DNA of 64,000 nt from an uncultured Clostridia bacterium (GTDB taxonomy: Bacteria; Bacillota; Clostridia; Oscillospirales; Oscillospiraceae): assembly GCA_945949735.1 (NCBI GenBank), contig CAMFFO010000002.1, forward strand, positions 27,851 to 91,850, in the 5' to 3' direction. Positions 39,751 through 50,371 of this stretch are shown here, one piece after another. The notes under the pieces are model-generated. The model was not told the DNA's origin. It worked only from the letters and a program-made list of their open reading frames with translations, and did not search any database. Made by a program: the position numbers and the translations under genes. Within the stretch, counting starts at the first letter, position 1; every line of letters begins with the position of its first letter.

Positions 39751-40098
39751 TTATTTATTTCCAACCAGATGTACCGCAAAGCCGCAGATCTCGTCTGCCA
39801 GATAGATTGCGTTGAGGGTGCCGTCTGGTTTGTACTTGGCGGACTCCATATTGAATGCGAAGCCCCGCTCCTTCAAATCGGCGACTGCGGCAGCAACATC
39901 GGGGGTCCCGATGGCAATATGGCCGTTTTTGCCAAGATAGGGGGTTTTCATCAGTTCAACTGCCTTGCCTGCAAATACAGAGCTGTTGCCCTCCTTGGCG
40001 GTCAGGCCGAACATGGCTTCGAACATAACAGCGCCCCTTCTCGCTTCTTCGGCGTTGGCGCAATTAATGCCTACATGGGCAAGCGTATACTCAACCAT
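39751..40098 (-). CDS. VOC/glyoxalase-like protein embedded in the hexuronate operon
   Basis: MVEYTLAHVGINCANAEEARRGAVMFEAMFGLTAKEGNSSVFAGKAVELMKTPYLGKNGHIAIGTPDV; overlaps eda by 8 bp. Confidence 0.75.
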   Translation of the reverse strand: MVEYTLAHVGINCANAEEARRGAVMFEAMFGLTAKEGNSSVFAGKAVELMKTPYLGKNGHIAIGTPDVAAAVADLKERGFAFNMESAKYKPDGTLNAIYLADEICGFAVHLVGNK

Positions 40099-40735
40099 TG
40101 CGGGCCTCCCGGACAATTTCCACAGACTTTCTGCACAGCTCCGTAATCTCATCCCACTTGCCCTCGGAGATCAGCTTGTCAGGGCACATATAGGAGCCGC
40201 CGCAGGCCGCGATGATGGGGTTGGCAGCGTACTCAGCCAGGTTCTTCAGGTTGACGCCCCCGGTGGGCATGACCTTGAACATGGGGAAGGGAGCGGCCAT
40301 GGCTTTGATCTTGGCAAGTCCCCCGCTCTGCTCCGCGGGGAAGAACTTCAGCACCTCCAGGCCCAGTTTGTAGGCCACATGGTAATCCGTGGGAGTCGTG
40401 CAGCCGGGGAAGCAGGTGATGCCCTTTTCCTGGCAATACTTCACGATCTCGGGGTCCAGGCCGGGGGTGACCACAAAGCAGCCGCCAGCAGCGATGGTTC
40501 TGTCCACCTGCTCGGTGGTGAGGACGGTACCGGCTCCGACCAGCATCTGGGGATGGCGCTCCAGCATGATGCGCATGGCGTCGTCCGCTCCGGCAGCCCG
40601 GAAGGTGATTTCCGCGATGGGCACGCCGCCGGCGCACAGTGCGTCGGACAGCGGGGCAGCATCCCGCTGGGGGTTGGTCAGCTTGATGACAGGGACGCAG
40701 CCGACCTGACTGATTTTGGTTTGCAGTTCGTTCAT
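40091..40735 (-). CDS. eda: KDPG/KHG aldolase
   Basis: IAEITFRAAGADDAMR...VGAGTVLTTEQVDRTIAAGGCFVVTPGLD...FFPAEQSGG...PTGGVNLKN. Confidence 0.92.
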   Translation of the reverse strand: MNELQTKISQVGCVPVIKLTNPQRDAAPLSDALCAGGVPIAEITFRAAGADDAMRIMLERHPQMLVGAGTVLTTEQVDRTIAAGGCFVVTPGLDPEIVKYCQEKGITCFPGCTTPTDYHVAYKLGLEVLKFFPAEQSGGLAKIKAMAAPFPMFKVMPTGGVNLKNLAEYAANPIIAACGGSYMCPDKLISEGKWDEITELCRKSVEIVREARNG

Positions 40736-40755
40736 GGTAGTTTCCTCCTCAAGAA

Positions 40756-42174
40756 TTATTTCAGAAGTTCGTCAAAACGGAAATAGTGCAGGGTGTTGTT
40801 GTAGCTGATATTTTCCACCATCCGGCCAAGCCGTTTCATATCGGCGGGATATTCGCCGTCCTCCACCATCTGGCCAAAGAGGTTGCACAGGATCCGCCGG
40901 AAATACTCATGCCGGGTGTAGCTGAGGAAGGACCGGGAGTCGGTGAGCATACCGTTGAAGCTGCCCATGGCGCCCAGGCTCATGAGGCTGACCATCTGGG
41001 CTTCCATGCCGGGCTTGTGATCATTGAACCACCAGGCGGAGCCCTGCTGGATTTTTCCGGGGATGGGGCTGTCTGTCTGGAAACCGCCCATGATGGTGCC
41101 GATGATGCCGTTGTCGGCGGGATTCAGGGAGTAAAGAATGGTTTTGCCCAGCGCGCCAGCGTCCTCCAGGGAGCCCAGCAGCTTTGCCAGACCCACGGCA
41201 TTGGCGGCGTCGTTCATGGAGTCGAAGCCGGTATCGGGGCCCAGCTTGCGGAACATCTTCCGGGAGTTGTCCCGCAGGCAGCCGAAGTGGTACTGGCAGA
41301 CCCAATCCCGCTTATAATACTCCTTGCCTACGGTGATCAGCAGCGCGGTATGATAGGCCAGCTGCTCGTCCCAGGTGATGGGCTTGCCGGATCTGGCCCG
41401 GGCGAAGATGTCATTCAGGGTATCCTCGTCGGCCTCCACGCAGAAGCAGTAGTCCAGAGCGTGATCGCTGACCCGGCAGCCGTGATCGGCAAAGTAGGCG
41501 ATCCGATCAAGGAGCGCCCGCCGCATATCCTCCACGGTGTTGATGGTGTAGCCAACCACTTTTTCCAGCTGGGCCACATAGGCGGGGAAGGTTTCCTTGT
41601 CGGCACGCATGGCCTTGTCGGGGCGGAAGGCGGGAAGCACCACAGCGGGGGAGGTGGGATCCGCCGCCAGCAGCTCGTGGGCCCGGAGGTCATCCACGGG
41701 ATCATCTGTGGTGCAGATCAGCTTGACGCCGGACTTGCGGATAATGCCCCGGACGGACATATCGGGCTGGGCAAGAATGGCGTTGCACCTTTCGTAAACT
41801 TCCATGGCATTGTCGCCGGTGAGAGGCTCCGTAATTCCGAAGTAGCGCTTCAGCTCCAGGTGGGTCCAGTGGTAAAGGGGATTGCCAATGAGGTTGGGGA
41901 TGGTTTCCGCCCACTTCTGGAACTTCTCGGCGGGGGAGGCGTCGCCGGTGATGTAGTACTCGGGAACACCGCAGGAGCGCATGGCCCGCCACTTATAGTG
42001 GTCGCCCCCCAGCCAGACCTCCGTGATGGAGTTATAACGCTTATCCTCGTAGATCTCCATGGGGTTGATGTGGCAGTGGTAGTCGATGATGGGCATCTTC
42101 TCCGCGTGGTCGTGGTAGAGCTTTTTGGCAGTTTCGGATTTGAGCAGGAAATCCTCGTTCATAAAGGGTGTCAT
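40756..42174 (-). CDS. uxaC: glucuronate isomerase
   Basis: MTPFMNEDFLLKSETAKKLYHDHAEKMPIIDYHCHINP; ATG overlaps the preceding MATE stop. Confidence 0.93.
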   Translation of the reverse strand: MTPFMNEDFLLKSETAKKLYHDHAEKMPIIDYHCHINPMEIYEDKRYNSITEVWLGGDHYKWRAMRSCGVPEYYITGDASPAEKFQKWAETIPNLIGNPLYHWTHLELKRYFGITEPLTGDNAMEVYERCNAILAQPDMSVRGIIRKSGVKLICTTDDPVDDLRAHELLAADPTSPAVVLPAFRPDKAMRADKETFPAYVAQLEKVVGYTINTVEDMRRALLDRIAYFADHGCRVSDHALDYCFCVEADEDTLNDIFARARSGKPITWDEQLAYHTALLITVGKEYYKRDWVCQYHFGCLRDNSRKMFRKLGPDTGFDSMNDAANAVGLAKLLGSLEDAGALGKTILYSLNPADNGIIGTIMGGFQTDSPIPGKIQQGSAWWFNDHKPGMEAQMVSLMSLGAMGSFNGMLTDSRSFLSYTRHEYFRRILCNLFGQMVEDGEYPADMKRLGRMVENISYNNTLHYFRFDELLK

Positions 42175-43581
42175 TGCGGTTCCTCCTTGGTAAATGTCTG
42201 GGGAAGTTCTTCTTCCCGGGATTGTTTCAGAATTTTTCGAATTACGGGTATGGCGATGGCGATGGCCGCGAGGCCCGTGCTGACATTGCTGACCATCATG
42301 GTCAAGCCCACGGCCTCCGCGCCCAGGGACGTGAACCTGTGAAAAGCCCACAGCACCGGAACCCGGAACACAAACACCCGGGCCACGTTCAGGAGCATGG
42401 TCAGCTTGGTGTGACCGTAGCCCATCAGCAGGGCAACGGTGGCGGAGTTGATGCCCAGGGTCACATAGCCCAGCATCTCCCAGCGGTGGATGGCGATGAT
42501 GGCATCCCGGAACTCCGGATCGAAATTGTTCTTGGATTGGGCAAACACCCCGGCAAGCCAGGGCAGAGCGGAGGATACCATCAGAATCCCGGCAAGTCCG
42601 ATGGCCACATCGATAAGGAGCAGCCAAAAATAGAGCTGCAGGGTTCTGCGGTATTTGCCGGCCCCCTGGTTCTGACTGATAAGGGGAGCGGCTCCGTCCG
42701 TGAAGCCGATGTGCCAGGAGGTGGTGAGTCCGCCGATATTGTTGGAGATGCCCAGAGCCCCCACCGTCAGCCCTCCGTAAACACCGGACATGGAGTTCAC
42801 AATGACCTTTCCGGCGGCGAAGAGCATCTTCTCGGCGGATATTGGGTAGGAAAGATGAAAAATGGGAAGCAGCGTGTCCTTGTTCATGCGGATATTCCTC
42901 GCCGAGAACCGGAAGGCTCCCTCGTCCCTCCGCATGAAAAACAGCGCGTAAACAAGCACCAGAGCTTGACTGAGCAGGGTCGCTGCCGCAATCGTGGTCA
43001 CTCCGCCGCGAAGTACATAAACAAAGAAGGCGGAGAGGGACAGCTTCACCGCGATCACAGCCAGATTCAGTCTCAGGATTCGCGCGGCGTGACCCTGGCT
43101 GCGGGCGACGGCGATGAAAACCGTGTTGAAGAAGCTGATCACCAATGTCAGCATTTCGATGCGGAAATACCCCGCACCCGCCAGAATCAGATCCTCCGGA
43201 GTTCGCAGCAGCCGTAAAAAGGGTTCCGCGAAAGGAATCAGCGTGACCGCAATGACGATGCTTACCACCACAGCCAGAGCATAAACCGTAGCCGTGCGCC
43301 GCTGAACTGCCTCATAATCCCCCTGGCTATAGGCCTCGGAAATCTTGATGCTGCCGCCCACATCCGGGCCCGTGCCAAGAGCCGTGGCTCAGGCAGGAAA
43401 CGGCGGAAACCGCCTCGGAGCCAATGCTCGAGGCCATCAGGGCATCCAGTATTTTGAAAATGCTCTGAAGGGCCTGATACAGCGCCAGGGGGCCGCAGGT
43501 GGTGAATATGACCCGCAGGGGAGACGCGTTCAGGGCGAAGGCGCGGTAGGATTCGTCCTGCTTGGATACGTCGAGTGCCAT
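42171..43581 (-). pseudogene. MATE family transporter, frameshifted near the N-terminus
   Basis: N-term in one frame (MALDVSKQDESYRAF...SIGSEAVSAVSCLS), remainder in another (ATALGTGPDVGGSIKISEAYSQGDYEAV...), junction near 43380-43390. Confidence 0.75.
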
Positions 43582-43611
43582 GAAACAAGCGCTTCTTGAA
43601 TCTGTTTTGAA

Positions 43612-45084
43612 TTACAAAACCACGCCGTCCTTGAAAATGGAAATCTCCCGGAAGCCCTGTTCCTCGGTACGGGTCCTTCTGCCGGAGGCAACCTCCAGAA
43701 CAAGAGCCATCAGATCGGAAGCGGCTTCCTCCAGAGTGCGTTCCCCGTCGGCAACCACCCCGGCGTTGAAATCGATCCAGCCGCGCTTCTTCCGGGCCAG
43801 GGGGGTATTGGTGGAGATTTTCATGGTAGGGGCGGGAGCGCCGAAGGGGGTGCCCCGGCCGGTGGTGAAGAGAATCATGTGTGCGCCCGCCGCAGTGAGC
43901 GCGGTGGAGGAGACCAGGTCGTTGCCGGGGCCGTAGAGCATATTCAGTCCCTTGGCAGTGACGGGATCTCCATAGCCGATGACATCCATAATGGGGGCGC
44001 TGCCGCCCTTCTGGACGCAGCCGCAGGACTTGTCCTCCAGGGTGGTGATGCCGCCGGCCTTGTTGCCGGGGCTGGGATTCTCGTAAACCACTTCGTTGTG
44101 GCGCAGGAAGTAGTTCTTAAAGCCGTTGATCATATCCACGGCCTTGTGGAATACGTCCTCGTTGATGCAGCGGTTCATCAGGAAGCCCTCGGCGCCGAAC
44201 ATCTCCGGGACCTCGGTGAGGACGGTGGAACCGCCCATGGCTACCAGCATATCGGAGAACCGGCCCACGGTGGGATTGGCCGTGATGCCGGAAAGACCAT
44301 CGGAACCGCCGCACTTCATGCCGATGACCAGCTCGGAAGCGGGGATGGACTCCCTGGAGAAAGAAGCGGCATAGGCGGCGCACTGCTCCAGAAGTTCGCG
44401 GCCTGCCTCGAATTCATCGTCCACCTGCTGGCAGGTGAGAAATTTCACTCGCTTTTCGTCATAGGGCCCCAGCTCCTGGAGGAACTGCTCGTGGGTCAGA
44501 TTCTCGCAGCCCAGACTCAGCACCAGCACGGCGCCGGCGTTGGGATGTCGGGTCAGAGCAGCCAGGAGCTTGCGGGTCTGGGCATGGTCGGCTCCGGTCT
44601 GGGAGCAGCCGAAGGGGTGAGGGAAGGTGTAGAGCCCGTCGATGCTGCCCTGAACCAGATCCTGGTTCTGCTTCACCAGGGCCTTGGCTACATCGTTGAC
44701 GCAGCCCACGGTGGGGATGATCCAAATCTCGTTGCGGATGCCAACCTTGCCGTCCGGACGGCGGAATCCCTGGAAAACAGAGGGCTCCGCTGCCTTGGGG
44801 AACCGGAGATCCGGGTTGTAGGTATATTCCATCTCACCGGAGAGGTTGGTTTTCATGTTGTGGGTATGCACCCACTCGCCGGGGGCGATGGGGGCGGTGG
44901 CGTGGCCGATGGAGAAGCCGTACTTCACCACCTGAGCCCCTTCGGAAATGGAGGAAAGGGCCATCTTGTGCCCCTGTGGAATATCCGCCTTTGCGGTGAC
45001 GCCACCAAAAACCGTGCCAGCGGGAATGGCGTGAAGGGCCACGGCCACGTTGTCATCGGAATGGATGTGAATAAAGTCAGGCAT
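43612..45084 (-). CDS. uxaA: altronate dehydratase
   Basis: Full-length 490 aa; SAF-like N-term plus GFRRPDGKVGIRNEIWIIPTVGCVN...MKCGGSDGLSGITANPTVG. Confidence 0.93.
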   Translation of the reverse strand: MPDFIHIHSDDNVAVALHAIPAGTVFGGVTAKADIPQGHKMALSSISEGAQVVKYGFSIGHATAPIAPGEWVHTHNMKTNLSGEMEYTYNPDLRFPKAAEPSVFQGFRRPDGKVGIRNEIWIIPTVGCVNDVAKALVKQNQDLVQGSIDGLYTFPHPFGCSQTGADHAQTRKLLAALTRHPNAGAVLVLSLGCENLTHEQFLQELGPYDEKRVKFLTCQQVDDEFEAGRELLEQCAAYAASFSRESIPASELVIGMKCGGSDGLSGITANPTVGRFSDMLVAMGGSTVLTEVPEMFGAEGFLMNRCINEDVFHKAVDMINGFKNYFLRHNEVVYENPSPGNKAGGITTLEDKSCGCVQKGGSAPIMDVIGYGDPVTAKGLNMLYGPGNDLVSSTALTAAGAHMILFTTGRGTPFGAPAPTMKISTNTPLARKKRGWIDFNAGVVADGERTLEEAASDLMALVLEVASGRRTRTEEQGFREISIFKDGVVL

Positions 45085-45150
45085 GGGTCAGCACTCCTTT
45101 GTTTGGATAGCACGGGAGGGCCTGCCGCGATTCGCGGCAGACCCATCTTC

Positions 45151-46644
45151 TTAAAGGCAGGATGCGTAGGCGGCGATGGCGCCCTGCTCCCGGATCATCT
45201 TCAGATTGGCAACGGTGGCAGCCTCGAAGCCGGGAACCTTCGTCAGATCCTGGCCCCACATCTGCTCGTTGGTCATGACGGCGTGGACAAGGGATTCCAC
45301 GCTGTCACCCCGGTGCTCCCAGTAGAACTCCAGTGCCCAGCGGTCGTCGGAGCAGGTGTAGGTGTTGCCCTTGGGACGGCGGCAGACCAGACCCTTCTCG
45401 TTCAGCTCCTGGATATCATTGGAGAAGAAGGCAATGTAGGCGGCGAAGCTCATGGTCAGGCACTTAGGCAGTTGACCCTTCAGGTCGATGTACTCCAGGA
45501 AGCTGGGCATATTTCTGGCGCGCCACTTGGAGGTGGAGTTCAGGGAGATGCTCAGCAGCTCGTGGTTGACAAAGGGATTGTTGAACCGATCCTGCACCGC
45601 GGCGGCGAAGTTCATCAGATCGTCCTTATCCAGGGGCAGGGTGGGGATGACCTCATCATAGAGCATCTTGTTCATGAAGCCGCGGACGGCGTCATCGAAC
45701 ATACAGTCCCGGACGATGTCGTAGCCGCCCAGATAGGCTCCCAGCACGAAGCCGGTGTGGGCGCCGTTCAGGATGCGGACCTTCCGCTTCTTATAGGGGG
45801 TGACATCGGGAACCACGGGGCAGTTGAGGCCGGCAGCCTTGAAGGGCAGCTTCTCCTCCAGCCAGGCGGGGCCTTCAATGTTCCATACGCCGAATACCTC
45901 GCCCACGTCGGTCAGGGGGTCGGCGTAGCCGTTCTCGGCATCCAGGCGGGCCACCTCAGCTGCGTCGCGGATGCGGCCGGGAACGATCCGATCCACCAGG
46001 GTGGAGCAGAAGGTACACTGCTCGTTGATGTAGGCACGGAAGCCATCCTCCAGGCCCCACTGGTCAATGTACTGATTGACGCACTTTAACAATTCTTTGC
46101 CATTGTTGTCGATGAGCTCGCAGGAGAGGATCACCAGACCGCTCTTGCCGGCCTGATAGCGCTTGTAGAGCACCTGGGTCAGCTTGCCGGGGAAGGAGGA
46201 AGCGGGCTCGTCGTTCAGTTCACAGGAGGGGTCATAGACGATACCGGCCTCAGTGGTGTTGGAAACCACATATTCCAGATCATCGGACACGGCGACGGCC
46301 ATCATGGCGTCGAAGCCGGCCTTCTCATAGGGGTTCAGGCAGCGGGAAACAGAGGAGATGACCCGTTTGCGATCCACCTTCTGGCCGTTTTCGGTGCCCC
46401 GCAGGTACAGGGTGTACAGGCCCTCCTGCTCGTTGATCAGCGTGGAAAGTCCGGGGGCAATGGGCTGCACCAGGCAGCACTTGCCGTTCCAGCCGACGCG
46501 CTCATTGGATACGTCGAACCAGTAGTCGACAAAGGCACGCAGGAAATTGCCCTCACCGAACTGCAGAACCTTTTCGGGCGCATCCTTAAGAATGTACCCG
46601 GTGTAGCCGGATTTTTCCAGAGTCGCGTAATTCAGTTTTTCCAT
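45151..46644 (-). CDS. uxaB: tagaturonate reductase (altronate oxidoreductase)
   Basis: LQFGEGNFLRAFVDYWFDVSNERVGWNGKCCLVQPI; 497 aa; mannitol dehydrogenase family. Confidence 0.92.
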   Translation of the reverse strand: MEKLNYATLEKSGYTGYILKDAPEKVLQFGEGNFLRAFVDYWFDVSNERVGWNGKCCLVQPIAPGLSTLINEQEGLYTLYLRGTENGQKVDRKRVISSVSRCLNPYEKAGFDAMMAVAVSDDLEYVVSNTTEAGIVYDPSCELNDEPASSFPGKLTQVLYKRYQAGKSGLVILSCELIDNNGKELLKCVNQYIDQWGLEDGFRAYINEQCTFCSTLVDRIVPGRIRDAAEVARLDAENGYADPLTDVGEVFGVWNIEGPAWLEEKLPFKAAGLNCPVVPDVTPYKKRKVRILNGAHTGFVLGAYLGGYDIVRDCMFDDAVRGFMNKMLYDEVIPTLPLDKDDLMNFAAAVQDRFNNPFVNHELLSISLNSTSKWRARNMPSFLEYIDLKGQLPKCLTMSFAAYIAFFSNDIQELNEKGLVCRRPKGNTYTCSDDRWALEFYWEHRGDSVESLVHAVMTNEQMWGQDLTKVPGFEAATVANLKMIREQGAIAAYASCL

Positions 46645-46832
46645 GAATAACTACCTCCTGACAGGCCTTGCCTGTAAATTCATAATATGATTATAGATGT
46701 AAAGCAGAGGGAAATAAATGGCTATATTTGCGAATAAACTTTGCGGAAATTGCGGTTTTCCGGATTGACGGAAAGAAGGGAATCGAGTATGATAATAGAA
46801 AGCAAAATGAGGGAAATAACCGGGAGGAGGCG

Positions 46833-47720
46833 GTGAATTTGGCGCTGAAGCCACAGCAGTTCAATCCCAAGCAGCAGATGCTTCGGAGGGATTTTGAACT
46901 GCAGTACAAGAGGGATTCTTACTTAAGCGATGTGGAGCTGCACCATCATGATTTTTATGAGTTGTACTACCTGGTGTCCGGGGATGTGACCTATACCATT
47001 GAGAGCAAGTGTTACAAGGTTCTGCCCGGGGATGTGCTGCTGATCAGCCCGCGGGAGCTGCACCAGGTGAACATCCAGCCGGAACACGCGGCCTATGAGC
47101 GGTATGTGCTGTGGATCAATCCGGAGCAGATTGCGCAGCTTTCCACCGATGGGACGGATCTGTTCCAGGCGCTGGATCCCACCCGGCCGGGGTATGGCAA
47201 CCAGCTGCGGCTGCAGGCAAATGATCAGCAGAAAATCCGTTCTCTGATGGAGCAGATCTACCTGGAGCAGCAGGAAGCCCTGTACGGCAGGGAGCTGCTG
47301 TCCAAAAGTCTGCTGACCCAGCTTCTTGTTATCATCAACCGGCTGGCCCTGCGGGAGGACTGCCATTTTGAGGACATCTCCCGTTCCGGCAGGTCGGTCT
47401 CCCAGGTGATTGAATACATCAACCTCCACTACAGCGAGCCTCTGGCGCTGGATATGCTGGCGGAAACCTTCTTTGTCAGCAAATACCATCTGAGCCATGA
47501 ATTTCAGCGGCAGATGGGAACCAGTGTCTGCCGCTATATTCAGAAAAAACGGGTTCAGATCGCCCGGCAGCTTCTCGCCGGAGGGAACAAGCCAAACAAT
47601 GTGTATGGGATCTGCGGATTCGGGGACTACACCGGGTTCTACCGGGCGTTCAAGGCCGAGTATGGGACTTCTCCCCGGGAGTACGCGGAGTCACTGAACA
47701 AGGGAACGGCAGTACGGTAA
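46833..47720 (+). CDS. AraC family transcriptional regulator, divergent from the hexuronate operon
   Basis: Cupin N-term (HHHDFYELYYLVSGDVTY) and AraC HTH (LALDMLAETFFVSKYHLSHEFQRQMG...); GTG start with GGGAGGAGG RBS. Confidence 0.88.
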   Translation: MNLALKPQQFNPKQQMLRRDFELQYKRDSYLSDVELHHHDFYELYYLVSGDVTYTIESKCYKVLPGDVLLISPRELHQVNIQPEHAAYERYVLWINPEQIAQLSTDGTDLFQALDPTRPGYGNQLRLQANDQQKIRSLMEQIYLEQQEALYGRELLSKSLLTQLLVIINRLALREDCHFEDISRSGRSVSQVIEYINLHYSEPLALDMLAETFFVSKYHLSHEFQRQMGTSVCRYIQKKRVQIARQLLAGGNKPNNVYGICGFGDYTGFYRAFKAEYGTSPREYAESLNKGTAVR

Positions 47721-47830
47721 ATTGGTGTTTGAAAGGGTGCGTTGCAAATTACCTGTCATTGCGAGATCAGTGTGCGCACTGGTCTCGCAATGACAGAAAA
47801 TTTGGCGACAGCCCGACAAACACCAATTTT
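47718..47830. repeat. family B, copy 4: internally deleted ~113-bp form
   Basis: TAAATTGGTGTTTGAAAGGGTGCGTTGC...GACAGCCCGACAAACACCAATTT; arms match copy 5 in inverted orientation. Confidence 0.85.
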
Positions 47831-47968
47831 CCTTATAGGGGCAGCGAGCCTGCGGGCTCTGTCTGCGGCTTGGTTGGTTCGCAGAATTCGTGCCGCCGCT
47901 TTGCGCTGCGATTCCGGAAAATGGAAGGGCCTGCCGCAAATGCGCGGCAGGCCCCCGATTTATGGAAT

Positions 47969-49366
47969 TCAGGATTTTGCCTGGGAAAGACGGCGTGAGG
48001 CGGTACGCGGGGAGGAATAGCCCCGCTTGCGCAGACACCGGTAATAGGCGGGGAACAGGAACAGGTCTGCCATGACCCATGCGGCGGGGCTGGCGAAGCA
48101 CACGGCTGTGAAGCCCAGCCAGGGTACCAGACACAGTCCGAAAACCGCCCGGGCCACCATTTCCATTACTCCGGCAAGAACAGCCAGTTCGGAATACCCC
48201 ATGCCCTGAATGGTGAACCGGAGCAGATTCACAAACAGAAGCGGAATGTAGAACAGGGCGTTGATCATGAGAAACTGGCTGCTCAGTGGGATGACTGCCG
48301 CTGCGGAGGCCTGGTCTCCGCTGTCCAGGAAAAGCCGGGTCATTTCTCCGCCGCCGAAATACAGAGCCAGGAGAATGACAATGGAATACACGCTCCCCAA
48401 AAAGGTGCAGTCCCGGACGCCCTGGTGGATCCGCTCGGGCTTGCCCGCTCCCAGATTCTGTCCGGCAAAGGTAGCGGCAGTGGTACCCATGGCGTCGAAG
48501 GGGCATACGCACAGCATACTGACCTTGCTCCCGGCGGTAACCGCAGCCATGGCGCTGGCTCCCAGCCCATTGACGGCGGACTGGAGCAGAATGCTGCCGA
48601 TGGCGGTGATGGAATACTGCATCCCCATGGGGAGTCCCATTGCCAGCAGGTGCCAGACATACACGGGCCTCAGCGCAAGATCCTCCCGGCTCAGGTGGAG
48701 GATGGGGAACCTGCGGATCATGTACACCAGGCAAAGCACACCGGAAATCAGCTGGCTGAGCAGCGTAGCCCAGCCTGCTCCCGCAACGCCCATCCGGAAT
48801 ACCACAATGAAGAGAAGATCGAGAATGACGTTCAGCACGCTGGAGAGGATCAAAAACATCAGCGGTGTCCGGGAATCGCCAAGAGAGCGGATGATGCCGG
48901 ACAGAAGGTTATAAAGCATGGTTGCGGGAATTCCCAGGAAGATGATGAAGATGTAGTCGTAGGCGTAGGAGAAAACCTCTTCCGGAGTATCCATCCAGGT
49001 CAACACCTGGCGGCACAGGGCGGTAGTGGCCAGGGTCACTACAAGGGCAATGGACGCCGTAAGCCAGATCATATTCCCTACGAAGCGGCGAAGATCGTCA
49101 AAACTTTTCTGACCGAATTTCTGGGCGACGGGAATGGCAAAGCCGGCGCAGATCCCGTTGCAGAGGCCCAGCACCAGGAAGTTGATGGAGCCTGTGGAGC
49201 CGACGCCCGCCAGGGCATCCACACCCAGGAGCTTGCCGACCACCATGGTATCCACCATGCTGTACAGCTGCTGAAAAAGGAGCCCAAAGGTCAGCGGAAG
49301 CATAAAGGAAAGAATCAGGCGCATGGGGGAGCCGACAGTCAGGTCCCGTGTACGGTTATTGGTCAT
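47969..49366 (-). CDS. MATE family efflux transporter (intact)
   Basis: 465 aa; GSPMRLILSFMLPLTFGLLFQQLYSMVDTMVVGKLLG. Confidence 0.9.
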   Translation of the reverse strand: MTNNRTRDLTVGSPMRLILSFMLPLTFGLLFQQLYSMVDTMVVGKLLGVDALAGVGSTGSINFLVLGLCNGICAGFAIPVAQKFGQKSFDDLRRFVGNMIWLTASIALVVTLATTALCRQVLTWMDTPEEVFSYAYDYIFIIFLGIPATMLYNLLSGIIRSLGDSRTPLMFLILSSVLNVILDLLFIVVFRMGVAGAGWATLLSQLISGVLCLVYMIRRFPILHLSREDLALRPVYVWHLLAMGLPMGMQYSITAIGSILLQSAVNGLGASAMAAVTAGSKVSMLCVCPFDAMGTTAATFAGQNLGAGKPERIHQGVRDCTFLGSVYSIVILLALYFGGGEMTRLFLDSGDQASAAAVIPLSSQFLMINALFYIPLLFVNLLRFTIQGMGYSELAVLAGVMEMVARAVFGLCLVPWLGFTAVCFASPAAWVMADLFLFPAYYRCLRKRGYSSPRTASRRLSQAKS

Positions 49367-49481
49367 GGTATATCACCTCGCGCAAATCATATTCGTTATG
49401 TTGCACAAGATATTACCACCTATTTTGTGAAATGTCAATAGGAAGGGGCGGGTTATTTTGGGGAATATCCCGCTTTTCCGC

Positions 49482-50285
49482 CTACCCCAGCATCACATCC
49501 AAAAGCATCATCACGGCAAAGCCAATGACGATCCCCATGGTGGCGCAGTAGGGGTTCTTCTCCTGATTGCGCTGGCATTCCGGAATCAGCTCATGGACGG
49601 CCACCAGGATCATGGCTCCCGCCGCAAAGGACAGGGCGTAGGGAAGAATTGCCTCCGTATACACCACCAGAACTGCCCCGGCAACCCCCGCAACAGGCTC
49701 CACCATGCCGGAGGCCTGACCCAGCAGGAAGCTTCGGCGTCTGGAATACCCCTCCCGACGCAGGGGAACGGACACCGCCGCGCCTTCGGGGAAGTTCTGA
49801 AGTCCGATGCCCACCGCCACGGACACAGCCCCCATGAGGGCCGCACTGCTGTGGCTTCCGTTCTGCAGCGCGCCGAATGCGACCCCCACAGCAAGCCCCT
49901 CCGGGATATTGTGCAGAGTAATGGACAGAACCAGCAGGATGATCCGGTTCATCCGGTGGGGAGATTCCTGATCATCCGGCTCCGCCCTCTGACGGGCGAG
50001 GTTCACCGCTTTGTCCGACCCCCAAAGGAAAATGGCGCCCAGCAGAAAGCCTCCCGTCGCCACCAGCCAGGCGGGAAGCCTGGAAACTGCCTCCGCTCGG
50101 GCAATGGCGGGCTCCAGCAAGGACCAGAAGCTGGCCGCGATCATGACCCCGGCGGAAAAGCCCAGCATGGCGTTCATGGCCTTCGGGGATGGGGAATGCA
50201 AAAAAAACACCACGGCTGCTCCCAGCGCGGTGACCAGCCAGGTGCCCAGAGTGGCAGCCAGGGCCATCATTACATAGTGATTCAT
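49482..50285 (-). CDS. ZIP family metal transporter
   Basis: ALGAAVVFFLHSPSPKAMNAMLGFSAGVMIAASFWSLLEPAI; LSITLHNIPEGLAVGVAFGAL; NFPEGAAVS. Confidence 0.9.
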   Translation of the reverse strand: MNHYVMMALAATLGTWLVTALGAAVVFFLHSPSPKAMNAMLGFSAGVMIAASFWSLLEPAIARAEAVSRLPAWLVATGGFLLGAIFLWGSDKAVNLARQRAEPDDQESPHRMNRIILLVLSITLHNIPEGLAVGVAFGALQNGSHSSAALMGAVSVAVGIGLQNFPEGAAVSVPLRREGYSRRRSFLLGQASGMVEPVAGVAGAVLVVYTEAILPYALSFAAGAMILVAVHELIPECQRNQEKNPYCATMGIVIGFAVMMLLDVMLG

Positions 50286-50371
50286 GACGCACCTCCTATC
50301 TACATTATATAAATGAGACAGGGAAGGGTGCGAAAAATCAGATAATGCTTCCCGGCTTAAGTCAGCACACC

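Noticed and set aside
40786-42342. 518-aa plus-strand ORF
   Set aside because: Antisense to uxaC.
42171-43581. Programmed ribosomal frameshift in the MATE gene
   Set aside because: No slippery heptamer or downstream pseudoknot evident, and conserved residues appear to be missing at the junction.
43879-46089. 736-aa plus-strand ORF
   Set aside because: Antisense to uxaA/uxaB; no domain.
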